DNA of 64,000 bases from Phialocephala subalpina (GCA_900073065.1 FJOG01000018.1:1066044-1130043), one strand, 5' to 3'. Numbered from the stretch's first letter, positions 22,995 through 35,856 are shown. Notes: generated by a model from the sequence alone, not told the origin. Made by a program: numbers and translations.

Positions 22995-24229
22995 CTTTTG
23001 GTCATATCAACTCTTCGTATATATGGCGAGTGTGATGGTACATAGCAGGTTAGATGTGTATATATGATTAAAATGTTCGAAGCGGTCTTGCAAAAAGCAG
23101 GTGTGGTTTAGTTGTAGGTTGTCGGGGCAGAATAGACATAGCGAGGAGTTTTGCTTCATTTTCATGGCATCTATTTTACTCTTCTCATCAGCAATTGTAT
23201 GATTTCCTAAAGTCTGCGGCCCAAGCGCAATTGGTCCCCGCACACAAACACCCAATCAGAATCTCAGCACCGTTTCCAAACATGAAACTCCACCTCCTTC
23301 CCATCCCATCAATTCCAGAACACAATAAACTTCTGACAATCTCCCTCGCGAATCGTATTCCCCCAGTCCAAACAATCCCCTGCCCTCGTCTTCCAAACCA
23401 GGTCCTCGGATCCAGCCGCGCGTTCTTCCCACAAATCCTCCACCGACAAGGTCCGACATATCAATTCTGAGGGTTTTGTTGCAAATCGTCAAAAGTTGGC
23501 TTTTCCGAACACGAGCTTAACATTGGGCGTCGATACGGTTCTGCAATTTCTGCTTGGTGTGGTGAAACCTAACGGGTTGTTTTGTTGGTGGGTGCGTAAT
23601 GCGGGTGGATGATTTAACCGGGATGTGAGTGCGAGACGAGGGGAGAGCGGTGATTGGGTGAGGTTGCGGAGTGAGGCCCGTGAGGGGGCGAAAACCGGAA
23701 CTGTCTTTGGGACTTAGGATGCGAGATGCGATGTTCGATTGATGGTCAGTGAGTACATTTGGTTATTGAATAGTAGCCTTAAAGTCAAGCAGGGCAGGGA
23801 CGACAAGAAACTTTGTTGAGGAAAGAACAGCCTTGTGCTCCCTTCCGGAGGCAAGTTCTCTCAAATAATAGCTTCTTCAGATATTACCACCATCGAATAG
23901 CAGTACCTTCAAACATGTCATCTCGTCACTTGTTGGTCTTTACTTTGAACTAAACGTTTCCCGATCTCGCGGTTTCTGAGGTTGGGGAATGGACGGGTAG
24001 CGAGAGTTTAGCGAATTGGACCCTTTTCAAGAATGAGGCGGGACGGATTCTCTTCGCGAGCTTGAATCAAGCCTTCGATCAGATGTCGCTCTCTTAAATC
24101 GACGAATTGAGTTTGTTCTTAGATGAATGGTGTAATGAAGTGACTTGGAAGGAGGAAAGCGCTATTCTCGTTCGATACCCTTCAGTCTATCGCAACCTTC
24201 TCAATGTCCTTCCTCTCCCAGCATCCAGC
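22995..24229. other. Intergenic with one decayed coding fragment
   Basis: Minus strand about 23480-23290 reads LSVEDLWEERAAGSEDL, VWKTRAGDCLDWGNT and EGDCQKFIVFWN before a TGA, and continues WDGKEVEFHVW. It looks like real but broken protein of unknown family. The rest is empty. Confidence 0.35.
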
Positions 24230-24700
24230 TCTACCCTCCCCTCACTCCCATCCGCAAGCTCCAGTCTCGCCCTCTCACCCCACCCCCCCCAAATTCCACC
24301 TTCTCAGCACCGTCACCACCCAGCCCAACCCTATCACCCCAATCTTCATCCACGTTCCTCCTTCGGGTCCTTCCTCTTCCATTGCCATCAGCTTCACCAC
24401 CGCTCCCCATTCCTTTTTCCACAGACTTCTTCCTCGCAACAGCAAGCCATACCCAGAACCCTACCAAACTGAGCAGCAGCAAAACCACGAACGATACCCC
24501 GATTCAATCCCTACCTTTGCTCCTATTGGCAAGCCCTCCTGAGACGGTTGCGTCGTTGGGTTTGTTGTTGATGATCCCGAGACGTTCCCACCTTTTATAT
24601 TACTCCCTGCGCCGCCATTGCTATCAAGAGGCAGAGACTTATAAAAGTAATACATCGTTGCGGAGTGGGAGATACATCAGTAAGGAGGAAGCAAACAATA
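24230..24700 (-). pseudogene. Possible single-TM protein gene with a 1-nt frame break
   Basis: The minus strand shows a Ser/Thr/Pro-rich stretch (SGSSTTNPTTQPSQEG) followed by LPIGAKVGI and a membrane segment (VVLLLLSLVGFWVWLAV) with a basic stop-transfer ARKK. This is the layout of fungal Mid2/WSC-like wall sensors. The two halves lie in different frames, differing by one base at a G4 run (24497-24502). The cytoplasmic tail is Gly/Arg-rich low-complexity sequence. It may be a pseudogene or an assembly error in the homopolymer. Confidence 0.35.
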
Positions 24701-24729
24701 CGGAAACTAATGAGGCAGGTATAAGGTAG

Positions 24730-25757
24730 CACAACCTCAATACTGTCGTGTAACGACCTCCTCCAAACCCCACCCAGTGGTTGGACGGAATGAACTGTCC
24801 CCCTCTTTGAGGTCGAAAGGATTGATTGCTTGAAAGTGATGGAAATACCATGGTCTTTAAATATACCCGTACAAGAGTATATATCGCGGATCTCAACTCG
24901 CTCGAGACTGAGAATAGATTGAAGTTGCCCAGCAACAATGGCCCAGCACGCTGCAACACCCAAATCCCTACTAAAGAATGCTGTGGATCGTCACCATTCA
25001 GGAACTTCAGGATTCTCCAATCCTGCATCTGAACATAAGACGAAATCCCAAAATTGAGAACATCAAACTGGACAACAAAAACACAACCTCTTCATAACTC
25101 ACTCACTACCCCCATTTTCAACTATGAAGGCTGAGTGCCAGAGTGAAGTGCGAAAAGCGACTGGCGGGTGTCGAAGGGGTTACTGGCCCCGTACCCCCGT
25201 CCGAGGACATCGTATCGATTGCTTTGGGTCAATCAATATTGAAGCTTTCGGCTTTTGCAGAAGAAGCTAGATTTTATACCCAATTCAACGCAGCCCAACT
25301 CTAGCCTCGAGTCCCTAGAATGTACTAGGCTCGCAATAACAACAAATAAACCGAGCAGCACAATGAACATACATGAAACAGTATCTAGAAAAGAAGTGGA
25401 AGTTCATAACCAACGAGATCTCGAATTCTGCTGTTAGCATGAACCTCGATGTAGATAAGGTGATCTTGGTGCTTGCATTTGCGGTCAAAGCTCTTAGGAC
25501 GATGAAACATCGAGTAAGAAGTTTGATATTGCAATGCAGAAGGTCTTCATGAAGCCAATGCGCCGACCAAGGTACGGTGTCTCACCCTTCCATAGAAAAT
25601 CAACGCACCTTTGCGAACTCCTCTCTATCGAGGAATCTCTCCAACCCCTCATCTCGCATCACGATCATCGTATCTCATCACCCCTCATCCTCAACCCTTT
25701 GATTAATCGACACCTCAGAATCCTACCCTTCTACCACTCTCTCTGTGCCTCGCCCCA
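24730..25757. other. Intergenic, nothing recognised
   Basis: Only short non-ATG open frames. No repeat or RNA recognised. Confidence 0.4.
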
Positions 25758-27420
25758 CTACGAGCCGTTGATAATCTTCAACATCTCATCAACATCCTTG
25801 ACCGCCGTCGTCAAATTCTCATACCCATCCCTCGTAATCAAAATATTATCCTCAATCCTCACACCTCCTACCTCCCAATACCTATTTAGCGTCTCGAAGT
25901 TGATATACGCGGAATGGACTGGGTCCGTGAGGTAGGGTTCGATTATGAAGCGGCAGAAATAGATCTTTGGATTTGTTAGTCCCAAATTGCAAGAAAGGTA
26001 GAAAGAAAAGGAAGTGGGCTTACTCCGGGCTCTACGGTGATTATGCTTCCGGCAGGAAGTTTCCCCCTAACCCTCAAATATCTAAACATGGAATCCTTAT
26101 CCTCATAATTAGGATGTCCACCCGTATCATGAGTATCCATGCCCAAATAATGGCCCAACCCATGCGGGAAAAAAGCAACACTCGTCCTACTCCTCAAAAT
26201 ATCCTCTTTACTGCCTTGTAAAATACCAAGTTTGAGGAGGCCATCGATTGCGATCTCGTGGGCTTTGAGATGGACGTCGTCCCAGAGAATACCTTCACGG
26301 AGCATGGAGGTGCAGGTTGATTGCATTTCGAGGACGATATTGTAGACTGAGAGGGATTCTGGGCTGAAGGAGCCGGAGATGGGGAATGTTCTCGTCTGGA
26401 TAGGACATCATAATTAGCGTTTTCTTCTTAAGAACTGTTTCCTGGGAACCGAGAATGAGAAAGGGAGGAAGATGGAAACCAATACGTACAATATCAGAAG
26501 CATAACACCCATATTCAGCCCCGGCATCCAGCAACAGATTCAGCTTCCCATCAAGCGGTGCATAATTCTTCTGATAATGTAACGTAGCCGCCGCCGTTCC
26601 ACTAGCAACAATAGAATGATACGCCTGTTCCCTCGCCCCATTCGCAATACTCTTCTCTATAAAAGCAGCCTCTAATTCCCTCTCATTCTTTGCCGTTTTG
26701 ACCCTCTTCAATACTTCCGTATGAGCGATCGTGCTTATATCATTCGCATGTCTCGTCAACGCAATCTCATACTCGTCTTTAACAACTCTGCACTCCTCAA
26801 TCGCCGTTTTCAACAGCGTGAAGTTCTTATGTGAGAATTCGAGAAACGTAATATGGCCTGAGACTTGGTTTGCGATTGTCCATACGGTAGAAGAATACGA
26901 GGATCGAGGATGTGCGAGTGTAGCATTGACCTGGTCCGTTGTAAGAGCCTGATCAACATCATATTTCTGCAGTGCTTCTTCTTCGGAGAGGGGGAGGCCC
27001 ATCCAGACGACAGAGTCGACATCGATGGGTGGGATGTAGAGGGTTGATTTGCCGGATTCGATGTCGTATGTAAAGTATGAATCTGGCAGATCGCAGCCGG
27101 TCAGGTAGTAGAAGAATCGTCGTTGTCTGTAGGGCACACGAGCGTCAGCGAGTTCTCAGACCAACTACCCCTCTATCACCCTCCTATCCTCTCACTCGCA
27201 GATGCTAATCTCCCAATCAAATAGAAAGGAGTACTCACCTAAAAGGCGCAGCCTCATCATTATCCTCAATCATCCTCGTCTTCTGCCCCTCAAGATACAA
27301 CACCCCATTTACTTCCCCCTTCCCCTTGTGATTCTTCTTCATCCACTCCACAACCCTCTTCGCATGTTCCTTCGCTGGGTATTTGCCCTTCAGCACCTTC
27401 TGTGCTCTCGCGCTGTCCAT
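25758..27420 (-). CDS. pepP: Xaa-Pro aminopeptidase PEPP (M24B), 465 aa
   Basis: Exons 27420-27239, 27126-26490, 26395-26024 and 25964-25758 give 1398 nt in frame with GT-AG introns of 112, 94, 59 nt. The open frame upstream of 27420 contains no ATG, so [20 protein letters not shown] is the start. It has an N-terminal AMP_N domain ([36 protein letters not shown]) and a C-terminal creatinase fold. The metal ligands are visible in [36 protein letters not shown] and VGGVRIEDN. It removes the N-terminal residue from X-Pro peptides using two Mn ions, presumably in the cytosol. Length matches the fungal PEPP family (about 465 aa). Confidence 0.93.
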
Positions 27421-28571
27421 GTTTACCGTAGTTTCTATGCGTTTGTCTCGATGATGGGACGCCGTTGTGGTGGTTGAGGCGGTAGAACGTGAGCTGTTGT
27501 GTTGGAAAGCTCGGGATTGTTTCTGGGGGAGAGGTTGAGAGGAGGGTAGCTTCGGCTTTGTCGAGATTGAAGATGAAGGTGAGAATTTGGTATTTCGATC
27601 GGTACGAAACTTAGCAGAAGTACCTGCCCTATTGAGCGTTGGAGGTTTGATTGCTAAGTAGGAATGCGGGCGTGTGATTGTTGTGAGGTAAGAGTAAGGT
27701 GGGGTTACGAGAGCTTTAAGTTTAGGGATGCTGTTACCCCGCGATACTGTAGCATGAGGAAGCACCGACTTTTATACTTTTAGGAACGAGCCGGAAGGAG
27801 AATTGCAGGGCAGGAGACGGTTGATGGCAGATGACAGGTGGTGGTCTGATCTTCAGATGAAGATCTGAATGTCTGGACCCGGTTTATCTTGTAAACAGAA
27901 GGGTCTCACGTGATGCTATTTGATCCTCAATCACTCGGGGATTGAAGGACAATAAAGGTTGTTTCTTTCTTAGATTAGATGCTTTAAAGTATTAAAGCTT
28001 TGGGAAGCGAAAATGCAAGATACTCGATCAAAGGTAGCAGGCAAGAGCCCATTCTGACCTGCCATGTAAACGCCATCCGGCCTAATCCCAGGGTATGCAA
28101 TATCCGTCCTCGAAATGAAACCTTAGAAATCCACAATATCCGTAGCCGAAATCCAACATCCGTACAGAATCGAACAAACGCCCAAATGGTATCCCATGCA
28201 TGCATATCTCCCTCATGCCGACCTTGTTGTCTTCCCCTTATATGCTCCTGCTACCCCATGTGATGCATTCTATCCGTGCCCATCCTCGCCTCAAAGTGAG
28301 GTATGCACCGGCATAACCGGCCCCTGACCCAGACTTTGTACAGATAGCCCTTTCCTGGAGTACTAACGTTTCAAGCAAATTACCACCCAATGTCTTCGAT
28401 GATCGGATCCAAATTTTGTAGCCCAGCCCTGACCTGCCTGCCGATACGCGTGAGCGTTTCCTCTAAGCAAGCCCGAATCTTGCAAATATGCTCTGCCATC
28501 CATGATATCCATGCGTGTATTCCTCTCTTATCCGTTCTTCATCTTATCTTCGACTTCGACACTCGCCTTCT
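27421..28571. other. Intergenic, nothing recognised
   Basis: Shared region between the promoter of the aminopeptidase and the 3' flank of the cyclin gene. No element supported. Confidence 0.4.
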
Positions 28572-29612
28572 CTAAGCATCAGCCGTAACCTCCTGTACCG
28601 TCTCACTCAAGCCAACTCCCACTTGATTTCTCCTCTTACTCTTTAACGGCATCCGAGGAACAAAGCCGACTGCGCCTTGCATCTGACTCAATTCCTTCAG
28701 ACTGATCGCATGCTCCAATAACGTCTCCTTGCTCGTCTTGAACTCGAAATTCGTCAGGAAGCAAAAACTAATCTCCAGTCTTGCAAGTTCGTTCTCACTC
28801 ACTCCACCTACCTTCGCGAATCTCGAATGGGGATAGCTTAGGTCTTCCAGCGCTTTCATCGCTACTCTCAACCCAGCTAGTAAGAGACGGTGGCAATTTC
28901 GACGTGTAACAGGTATAGCCCGCTCGTCGACGGCGAGTTTGTGGATGTAGTACGAGGTCGCGAGATAGACGGCAGTTGACATCGGACAAAACTTGTGTAT
29001 CCGCATCGAGTAGTCCTCGAGAGAGATCGGAGGTGGATGTTTCGAGTAGAATTTCCTCGTAATGACGCTATGTTGGACATTTAGAGGTTCGGCATTATCT
29101 CCAATAATAATATACGGTTCCCTTGGAGCGATTTCCGGACTGCTCAATGGTTGTTTCCTGAAGCTCACTCCATCGATATCCTCTGATCCTCCGCTGGAAC
29201 TCGACGGTGTTCGGGGGCGTTTATGTAGTTCTGCGAAGTTCTGCAGATTCTTGTAGGAGTTGCTTCGTACGATGTTCTCTTTCTCGGCTTGCATGCCTCG
29301 CATGTTCGGGGGTGTGGTGAATGTAGGTGGTGGTGTTGGAGGGATGTCGCCTGTGACTCTGACCAATGCTTCGATTCCTGCACATAATAACTTTAGTGCT
29401 GTGACCGGGCCAATCGTGAAGACGTCCATGCTATTGGGCGAAGGAGGGGTATGAGATCCATCGCTATCAGCTTTGATGGAGAGGCTGGTATCCGCCGACG
29501 GGTCGGGACGAGGAGGGAGGATGTAGAAGGAGTCTGCGGAGTCGTGTATCTCTTGGTGGTATGGCAATGAAGCTGTGGCGCCTGAATCGTTCGCAGATCG
29601 AGTGGGTGACAT
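28572..29612 (-). CDS. Pho80-like cyclin, 346 aa
   Basis: Single exon. The frame is open to 29702, but its first codon is GTG; the first ATG is at 29612 (MSPTRSANDSG). A disordered N-terminus of about 150 aa rich in Ser/Pro is followed by a PHO80-type cyclin box: FYSKHPPPISLEDYSMRIHKF, STAVYLATSYYIHKLA, ITRRNCHRLLL-like (VTRRNCHRLLLAGLRVAMK), YPHSRFAKVGGVSENELARLE and FCFLTNFEF. Such cyclins bind the Pho85-family CDK and act in phosphate sensing, glycogen metabolism or polarity. Which branch applies here cannot be told from the sequence. Intact. Confidence 0.9.
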   Translation of the reverse strand: MSPTRSANDSGATASLPYHQEIHDSADSFYILPPRPDPSADTSLSIKADSDGSHTPPSPNSMDVFTIGPVTALKLLCAGIEALVRVTGDIPPTPPPTFTTPPNMRGMQAEKENIVRSNSYKNLQNFAELHKRPRTPSSSSGGSEDIDGVSFRKQPLSSPEIAPREPYIIIGDNAEPLNVQHSVITRKFYSKHPPPISLEDYSMRIHKFCPMSTAVYLATSYYIHKLAVDERAIPVTRRNCHRLLLAGLRVAMKALEDLSYPHSRFAKVGGVSENELARLEISFCFLTNFEFKTSKETLLEHAISLKELSQMQGAVGFVPRMPLKSKRRNQVGVGLSETVQEVTADA

Positions 29613-31685
29613 AATGTCTCGTGGTATTGAATGCCCGCAAGGGCAAGCTATCGTAGTTATAAGCTGAAGTATCAAAGCACTCTCAACCCTGGCCGGGGCC
29701 ACGGCCGTTGAAGCTTCGTCGGGCGTCCCCAGAGGCGCATATTCTCGGTGGGGATCGATGGGAATTTGGATCAGGTGTCACACCAAACCTTTTTTGATGG
29801 CAAATGTACGGAGGAATCTCGAGCTGTATGTGGAGTGGTTCGAACGTGTCGAGGCTGGGGACGCCTTACGAAGTTAGGAGGTACTTTCAGGCTGTACTCG
29901 GGACTGGCTGGAAGCACTGCGGATGGATCTACGGAGAGACAATAATTTCGGCGTCTAGAAGAGGAGGCGAAGAGAAGCCGAGAGGATGTACCACGTGGAT
30001 TTGCGGCGGAGGAAAGGCAGGCTGACTCGTATTGTCGTTGTGAGGCCTGCTGTGAATGTCTGAAGTGAAGTCTAACATTGCATCGCAGTCAGTACTGTGA
30101 TCATGTATCCCATGTACCAGTAGAGCAGCGCAGATCAAGCGGCTCAGATACTGTACATGTACATCAGGAATGCATATTTGTTATTCGACGCACCTATTGT
30201 CGCTCCTTTCCCCCTCAATCTCTTATCGCGTCTTGGCCACGGTACCAAGGGTCGATAATACAAAGCAAAGATAGTCCTTGTGAACCTTGTCCGCTAATCA
30301 ATAACCTTACCCTTACCCATCACGGCGACACGCTTAGTGTGATATGATGGTTCTAGACGAGACGTCGACTTGCGCTCAGCACTTTTTGGTCTCGAAGTCC
30401 ATCGCCAACTCACTCTCCTTTCCAGCAGCAACCTCCCTTTATGCTGTCCTACATTCCATCCGCTCACAAGACGCGCTGTTGTGTCATCCCGCCCCCAACT
30501 CCCCACGTCTGTATTGGTTATTGGTCCTGTGTCACTCGAAATTATTCCCATAAATCTGCTCTCACGTCCACCTCCACCCAAAGAAATCCTTGTTCCCAGC
30601 GCGACCATGCGCTTGCAGGGCTTCGCTCCATACGCGATCTTCAGGGTCTGAGCAAGCCTGGGCCCACCAAACGCAGCGATTACCCCAAATTGTCCGTATA
30701 TTGCCTTCGGAACTTGCTCTCCGCGTTGAAGTGCTGCGCGTGATCAGACAAAGTATTTTCTGAGGCCACAGCTGCTGAGTACCGTCACACCGTGGATGTC
30801 GAGTCAGCAGAAGAGGGAGGCCGAGAAGGTACTGCACTGTACAATTAACGCAGTACGATCGTGGACCTTGCTTGCTGGAGGACGCGATGCAGGTCAAACG
30901 CCGAAATGGAGACTTGCTGACTACGAGTCTTGACATATCGATTCGATACGAACGAGATGGTGTGCTTCAAATCCTCCGACAACTTGTTTTGTTTCTGAAG
31001 AGCAAGATCATGACAGCCATTCAAGGCAAGTTCGCTCGCTGGAATTTGTGCAGCGGATGCTTTTTGGCTATCGTTTTTCTATGGCGTTGATTGGAGGCCT
31101 TCTACACCCTCTTCGAGGACCTGTACTGGGATCGACGCCATCTACCTCATCATTGAGCGATTGTTTCTCGATATTTGCTTTTTATGTACCTCTGTACTCC
31201 GTCTCCGCGCTCAATGTCGTGGCACACACAATTTTGTGGGAAAGTTCCCGATTGGAGGTGTTTTGGAGATACAGGTGTCTGTTTTCGATTTGAAGTCTGC
31301 TGCATGTTTGTTCAGATCAAACTCCTTTCTAACTTTTATGAACCATTGTCTACATGCCGTTCTTGAATGCCATCTGCAGCTGTCAGTCCCAGCCCCGCAT
31401 TTACTTATTCCGTCCAAGCTTCGAACTATCAGCATAGCTGCACGTACAGTATGGCATCTCGAACTCAATTCTTCTACCATGCTTTGCGCCGTCCTTTTCT
31501 TTTCAGCATGTGATTCCCTGCCGCCAAAATCAATAACGGCCCGAGTTCTCCCTAGCTGCAAGTCTCTAGGAGCTTACTAGTGACGGAGAATCGCTAGAAA
31601 CGTGTCCCCTATCACTGGTATAAACGGGCCGAGGTGAAGGTGTTTTAGTGGGACTTCATCACTATCATTCGCATTGGCGTCAGTA
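29613..31685. other. Long intergenic upstream of the cyclin gene
   Basis: About 2 kb of promoter-side DNA with only short open frames on both strands. None has recognisable similarity or supported splice structure. No tRNA found. Confidence 0.4.
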
Positions 31686-32273
31686 AGCTCAACTTCAGAT
31701 AAACGTCACCTGTTTCTCCAAGATTCATCTACTAAGATTCATATCGTGACGGTCTCGGATTCTCACGGAGAAGTTTATGTTGCCGCGTGAAGTCTGCATA
31801 CGAAAGTATTGCAAGGCCTCGGATCGCATAGGAGATGAACCAGTTCATACGTTTGAGAATTGTACGTTAGTGTAAGCAAACTTAGCAAGCTCAGCTTCGT
31901 ATAAACGTCAGCTGTTGCCTCAAGATATCAAACATGAGATGCTCAAGTTGAACTTCCAGATTCCGCCTCTGCACAAACGCTAAATCCACCTCCAAAGGTT
32001 TTGTAGGCGAGCTCTCTCGTACCAAACCCCCTAACGAACCTGGAATTCGGACAATTAGAAAATCATTCGGTCCAATTTTCAAGTTTCTATTGCATCAGGA
32101 CGCTTCTCCGGTCTACATTTCTTGCTCCGTTTCCTGAATTGGTAATCCAGGGGTTCATTATACAAAAGAAACCGGGTCTGGGGATCGGAAAATTGATAAT
32201 CTTAAGTTCTTCGGCCGTATTTTCAAGTTTTGGTCGATGCAAGGTACACCTTCAAACGCCGTTTCCTGAACCT
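31686..32273. repeat. Degenerate direct repeats (two pairs)
   Basis: About 40 bp at 31686-31725 recurs imperfectly at 31884-31926 (shared cores AGCTCA.CTTC and TATAAACGTCA-like). About 70 bp at 32066-32142 recurs at 32210-32273 (shared TTCGG...ATTTTCAAGTTT and CCGTTTCCTGAA). The spacings, about 200 and 145 bp, suggest an old local duplication. A minus-strand open frame (31891-32082) crosses part of it but is not recognised. Confidence 0.4.
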
Positions 32274-33641
32274 GCGGTGCGGGAAAGTCAGATCACCAGC
32301 AGAGTCAGTCGCAAAGCGAGGAGCTTTTCAGAATCCCTTGCTTTGGTCAAGGAATCAAGAGCATATCGCCCAGCCGAAGCCATGTGTAGACGAGGGATAT
32401 GCAATATCCTCCACTAATGTTCCTTTCTCAAATTTTTGGAAGATCAAGCAAGTTTTCTGAACTCACACTCAACATTCTCTTTCAATGTCCCATTCCTTCC
32501 CTCACTCGATAGTCTACACGGCCGTTATGTCTACCGAGCCATGTATCCAGCTAGGACGTTCTCAACGCGACGTTCTTACCCCATGTCTCATTCCATTACT
32601 TGATAATCAAGGACGAGTCTCGCGGTCCAAGTCCGGCCAGGAGCTGGGACATCCTGAGTCCTTTATTATCCGTCCCCTCAACCTTGACCTGAATACACTT
32701 CCCGCGAAGCGAAATCAGTTTCTGATCACAAATAATCTTCAATGTCCGTTTTTCTTAACTGACATTTCACGAGGCACCATACAAAGTCCTCTTCAGAGAC
32801 AGTACATTGAGAACTTCATGTTCCATACTATAATACCACCATTCCTAATCTATCCCCTAACAACCTCCCGCTATCTCTGTATACCGCTAAGCCTCCTATA
32901 AAGAAGACAATGTCCCACTTAGAACTCAGTCTCGCACTAGCGACCTAGACCTTCCTCCGCTCGGCTCCGCTCGGCTCCGCTCAATCCCGCCCGCCACGGA
33001 TAGAGCCAAAGTCAGTCAGTCAATCAATGAATGATTAATCTCGCGGAGGAGTAAGAGAGGAGGAATGAGAGTTCATTAACACTCGCAGAATTTCATCAGA
33101 CCTCTCCTCGCCCGGGGCCCTCCCTGCGCACCTGTAGGACGTCCGCCGTGACCATTTGCCGGAGGGCGCAAGGCAAGTCGTCTTCCCAATCAGCCCAATC
33201 AGCCCAGTCTGCCGTATTGTGGCCAGAGTAAGACTTGCGACGTGCAACAAAACCATCGTTTTGTGCTCGTCACTTTTGGTTGAGTAAATACGGACATTTG
33301 AACCAGATTTTGTTGCACGTCGCAGGTCTATCCGTGGCCCAAATATAGGAGGGGGCGAGGGTTGACGGTCGACTCGGGCGTGACAGTCGATATGCAATAG
33401 ATACTTCAGGGCAATGTTTGTTGCATTTTGCACGAAATCTTCCGAAGACCTTTAGAATATTCTTTCTCTTCTTATTCATTTTGCTATCAAAAACAATTTC
33501 CCTACCTTCTCTTTCACAATCTCCCCACTCTTACGGTCTATCTTCACAATCTCTTTCCTTCATTTCATCTCTCTTCTTCATCCCTCATCGCGACATCCTC
33601 CTCCTCCTCCTCCTCCTACCATCTTGCTCTTCGTCATTCAT
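32274..33641. other. Intergenic with simple repeats and a hairpin
   Basis: A GGCTCCGCTC-type 10-bp tandem (about 32956-32985), a CAGTCAGTCAATCAATGAATGA-like run (about 33013-33033) and a CCCAATCAG tandem (about 33187-33209) lie upstream of the inverted repeat at 33221-33340. A CTCCTC run sits at about 33597-33617. No gene recognised. Confidence 0.45.
33221..33340. repeat. Inverted repeat with 55-nt loop
   Basis: Arms 33232-33252 and 33308-33328 are reverse complements over 21 bp with one mismatch (core GCGACGTGCAACAAAA). Weaker complementarity extends outward to the GGCC at 33221 and 33337. It is either a long hairpin or the ends of a very short TIR element; no target duplication was recognised. 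Confidence 0.6.
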
Positions 33642-35856
33642 TTAACAACCACTAACAACAACAGCATCAATTACAGCCGTCGTCCCATTCTGTACACTCT
33701 CAATCGCTCTTTTCAACACATCTTCCAAATCCGCCGTCTTCGACACCTTCTCAGCAAACAGATTCCCACCAGCAGCCGCCTTCGCGATACCTGCATAATC
33801 TGGTACGGGAGCGAAAGAAATGTTGAGCTCTTCGTTTGTAGCTTTAGATCCGGCGCCATTGGGGTGGACGAGGAGGAGGGATTTCTTTGGTGCGTTCCAG
33901 CCTTTGTTGTTGAGTACGATCGTTAGGACTGGAATGTTGTATCTTTGGCTTATCCCTGTTTCGAGTTAGCAATCTGTTCTTTAAACATTATTCGATTGCA
34001 GAGATGCTTCCATCCTGCGTCTGAAGCAAACACTCCAGCAAGAAAAAATCGAGAGGAGACTCACAATAAACACTCCCCGGCACTGAAAACAAGAAAGTTC
34101 CATCCCCCACAATCTGCACAACAAACTTCCCCTTCCCTCCCTTCCTCCCCTCCTCAAATTCACTCGCAAGCTTAATACCAAGCGTTCCGCCACCAGACCA
34201 TCCGAGTCCGCCGCCACCGCAGTTGATCCATGAACCAGGGAGAGTGGCTTGGATGTTGTCGGCGACGAAGCCGGTGTTGGTTACGGCTTCGATGGCGAAG
34301 ATTGTGTCGGTGGGCACGAGTTGCCGGAGGGTGCGGCATCTGGGGGGGAGGTGTTAGTAATCATTTTTCCACTCAAGGAGAGGAAACAGGAATGTGCAGA
34401 ATGAAAGGAAGCCGAGAGTGGTCCGAGAATACCTGAGAGAAAGACTTACAGATACCCAGTCCCGAAAGTTCCGTCCTCCTTGGGCGCCGCAGCGGCTTCG
34501 ATGGCGGAGAGACGAGTAGAATGTGCGGAAGCGAGGGCTTCCCAGCGGGAAGTGAATGTTTGGGATGAAAGGAGGGAGGTATGTGTACTGCGAATGTGGG
34601 CTGTGAGTTGGGTTATTGCTGTGTAGCTGTCTGCGCGGTAGCGGGCGAGGGCGTTGAGGTAGAAGACTGGCATTTGGCTAGAGATTTTGTCAGTCTTGTC
34701 CTTCGGGAAGTGAGAGATGGAGATGATGGAGATGATGGAGATGATGGAACTTACTTCTTTAGAGGGTCAACGTCGATGTGGAACACCTTTGCTTCCTTAT
34801 CTGGGTGACATTGGGTGTTGATCCAAGGTACATCTGCATTCAAAGTCAGCCAAGTCTCATGAGACTTCAAGACCTGAAAGTACGTGCCACAATCAATAAC
34901 CACAATAACATCCGCCGTTCTAATCGCCTGATCAATGCCGTACCTCAACCCCAACCACGCCCTATGATTCGCCGGGAAACACATATCACTCCCACCGGTA
35001 TCTAGCACCCTCAGTCCCTTCACCGTATCCGCCAACTCAACCAACGCACCCACAGCAGCATGATTCCTCCCCGTATACCCTGCAATAATCAAAGGCTCTT
35101 TGGCCTCCACCAACGCCTGTCCAATTGCCTCAACAGCATTTCCTGGCAGAGCTGCAGGCTCGACTTTATTCCAAAACGCCTGCTCCAATTGATAAGGCGC
35201 CAAGTCTTCCTCCATAACCTCCCTCGCGCCACAAAGATACACCGGTCCCGCAGGATCAGACGTAGCAAACTGCAACGCCCGATTGACAATCTGCTTCACG
35301 TTCCTGCCCGTCTTGATCTCGCCCGAGTATCTGCAATACTGAGCCACAATTTGTTTCTGATCCGGTACATCTTGAATCCAATGAATATACTCCGTTCTCG
35401 ATCCCCGCATTTCGCCTTCAATCGTATACGGACTCAATCCCGCAAAAATGAGAACAGGGGCACGGCCACAAGACGCGTTATGGACTGCTGCTCCTAGACC
35501 TTGGGTCCCGACGTCGACGTGGACAATTACACATTGCGGTTTTCCTGTGAGTCGTGCATATCCGTCCGCCATTGACAAAGCTACCATCTATACATAAAAG
35601 CATGAGCGTTTGCCTGGAATGTAGGGAGGGAGAACAAACTTCATTGGGACATGTAATGATCTTTGGGAATTCTCCTTTCTTTTCATTTTGGCCTTTGACG
35701 ATAGCTTCGATGATGGAAGGGTGATCTGAACCTAGGTTTACGAAGCAATGGGTTACTCCGGCCTGGGGTGTTGCTGTTAGTAGCTGTGGGAATTGGGAAG
35801 GGAGGGGTACTTACTTCCCAGAGGGCTTCGAAGAAGGCAAATGAAGCTGTGTACAT
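33642..35856 (-). CDS. ThDP-dependent enzyme (acetolactate synthase/benzoylformate decarboxylase-like), 604 aa
   Basis: Six exons give 1815 nt: 35856-35815, 35762-35640, 35587-34755, 34677-34450, 34339-34065, 33955-33642. The start MYTASFAFFEALWE leads into the N-terminal ThDP (PYR) domain with the catalytic glutamate in CPNEMVALSMADGYA. A central domain follows (GYTGRNHAAVGALVELADTV). The C-terminal PP domain has the ThDP signature GDGTFLFSVP...LTIVLNN. This large fungal group resembles IlvB but is not the mitochondrial acetolactate synthase: there is no obvious transit peptide and it ends without an ILV2-type tail. It probably decarboxylates or carboligates a 2-oxoacid. Intron 3 contains a GATGATGGA microsatellite. 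Intact. Confidence 0.9.
34716..34748. repeat. 9-bp microsatellite (GATGATGGA)
   Basis: Just over three copies of GATGATGGA lie inside intron 3 of the ThDP enzyme gene, close to its 5' splice site on the minus strand. Confidence 0.7.

Noticed and set aside
27421..27765. N-terminal extension of the aminopeptidase (possible mitochondrial leader)
   Set aside because: The upstream frame is open but has no ATG; it begins at GTG.
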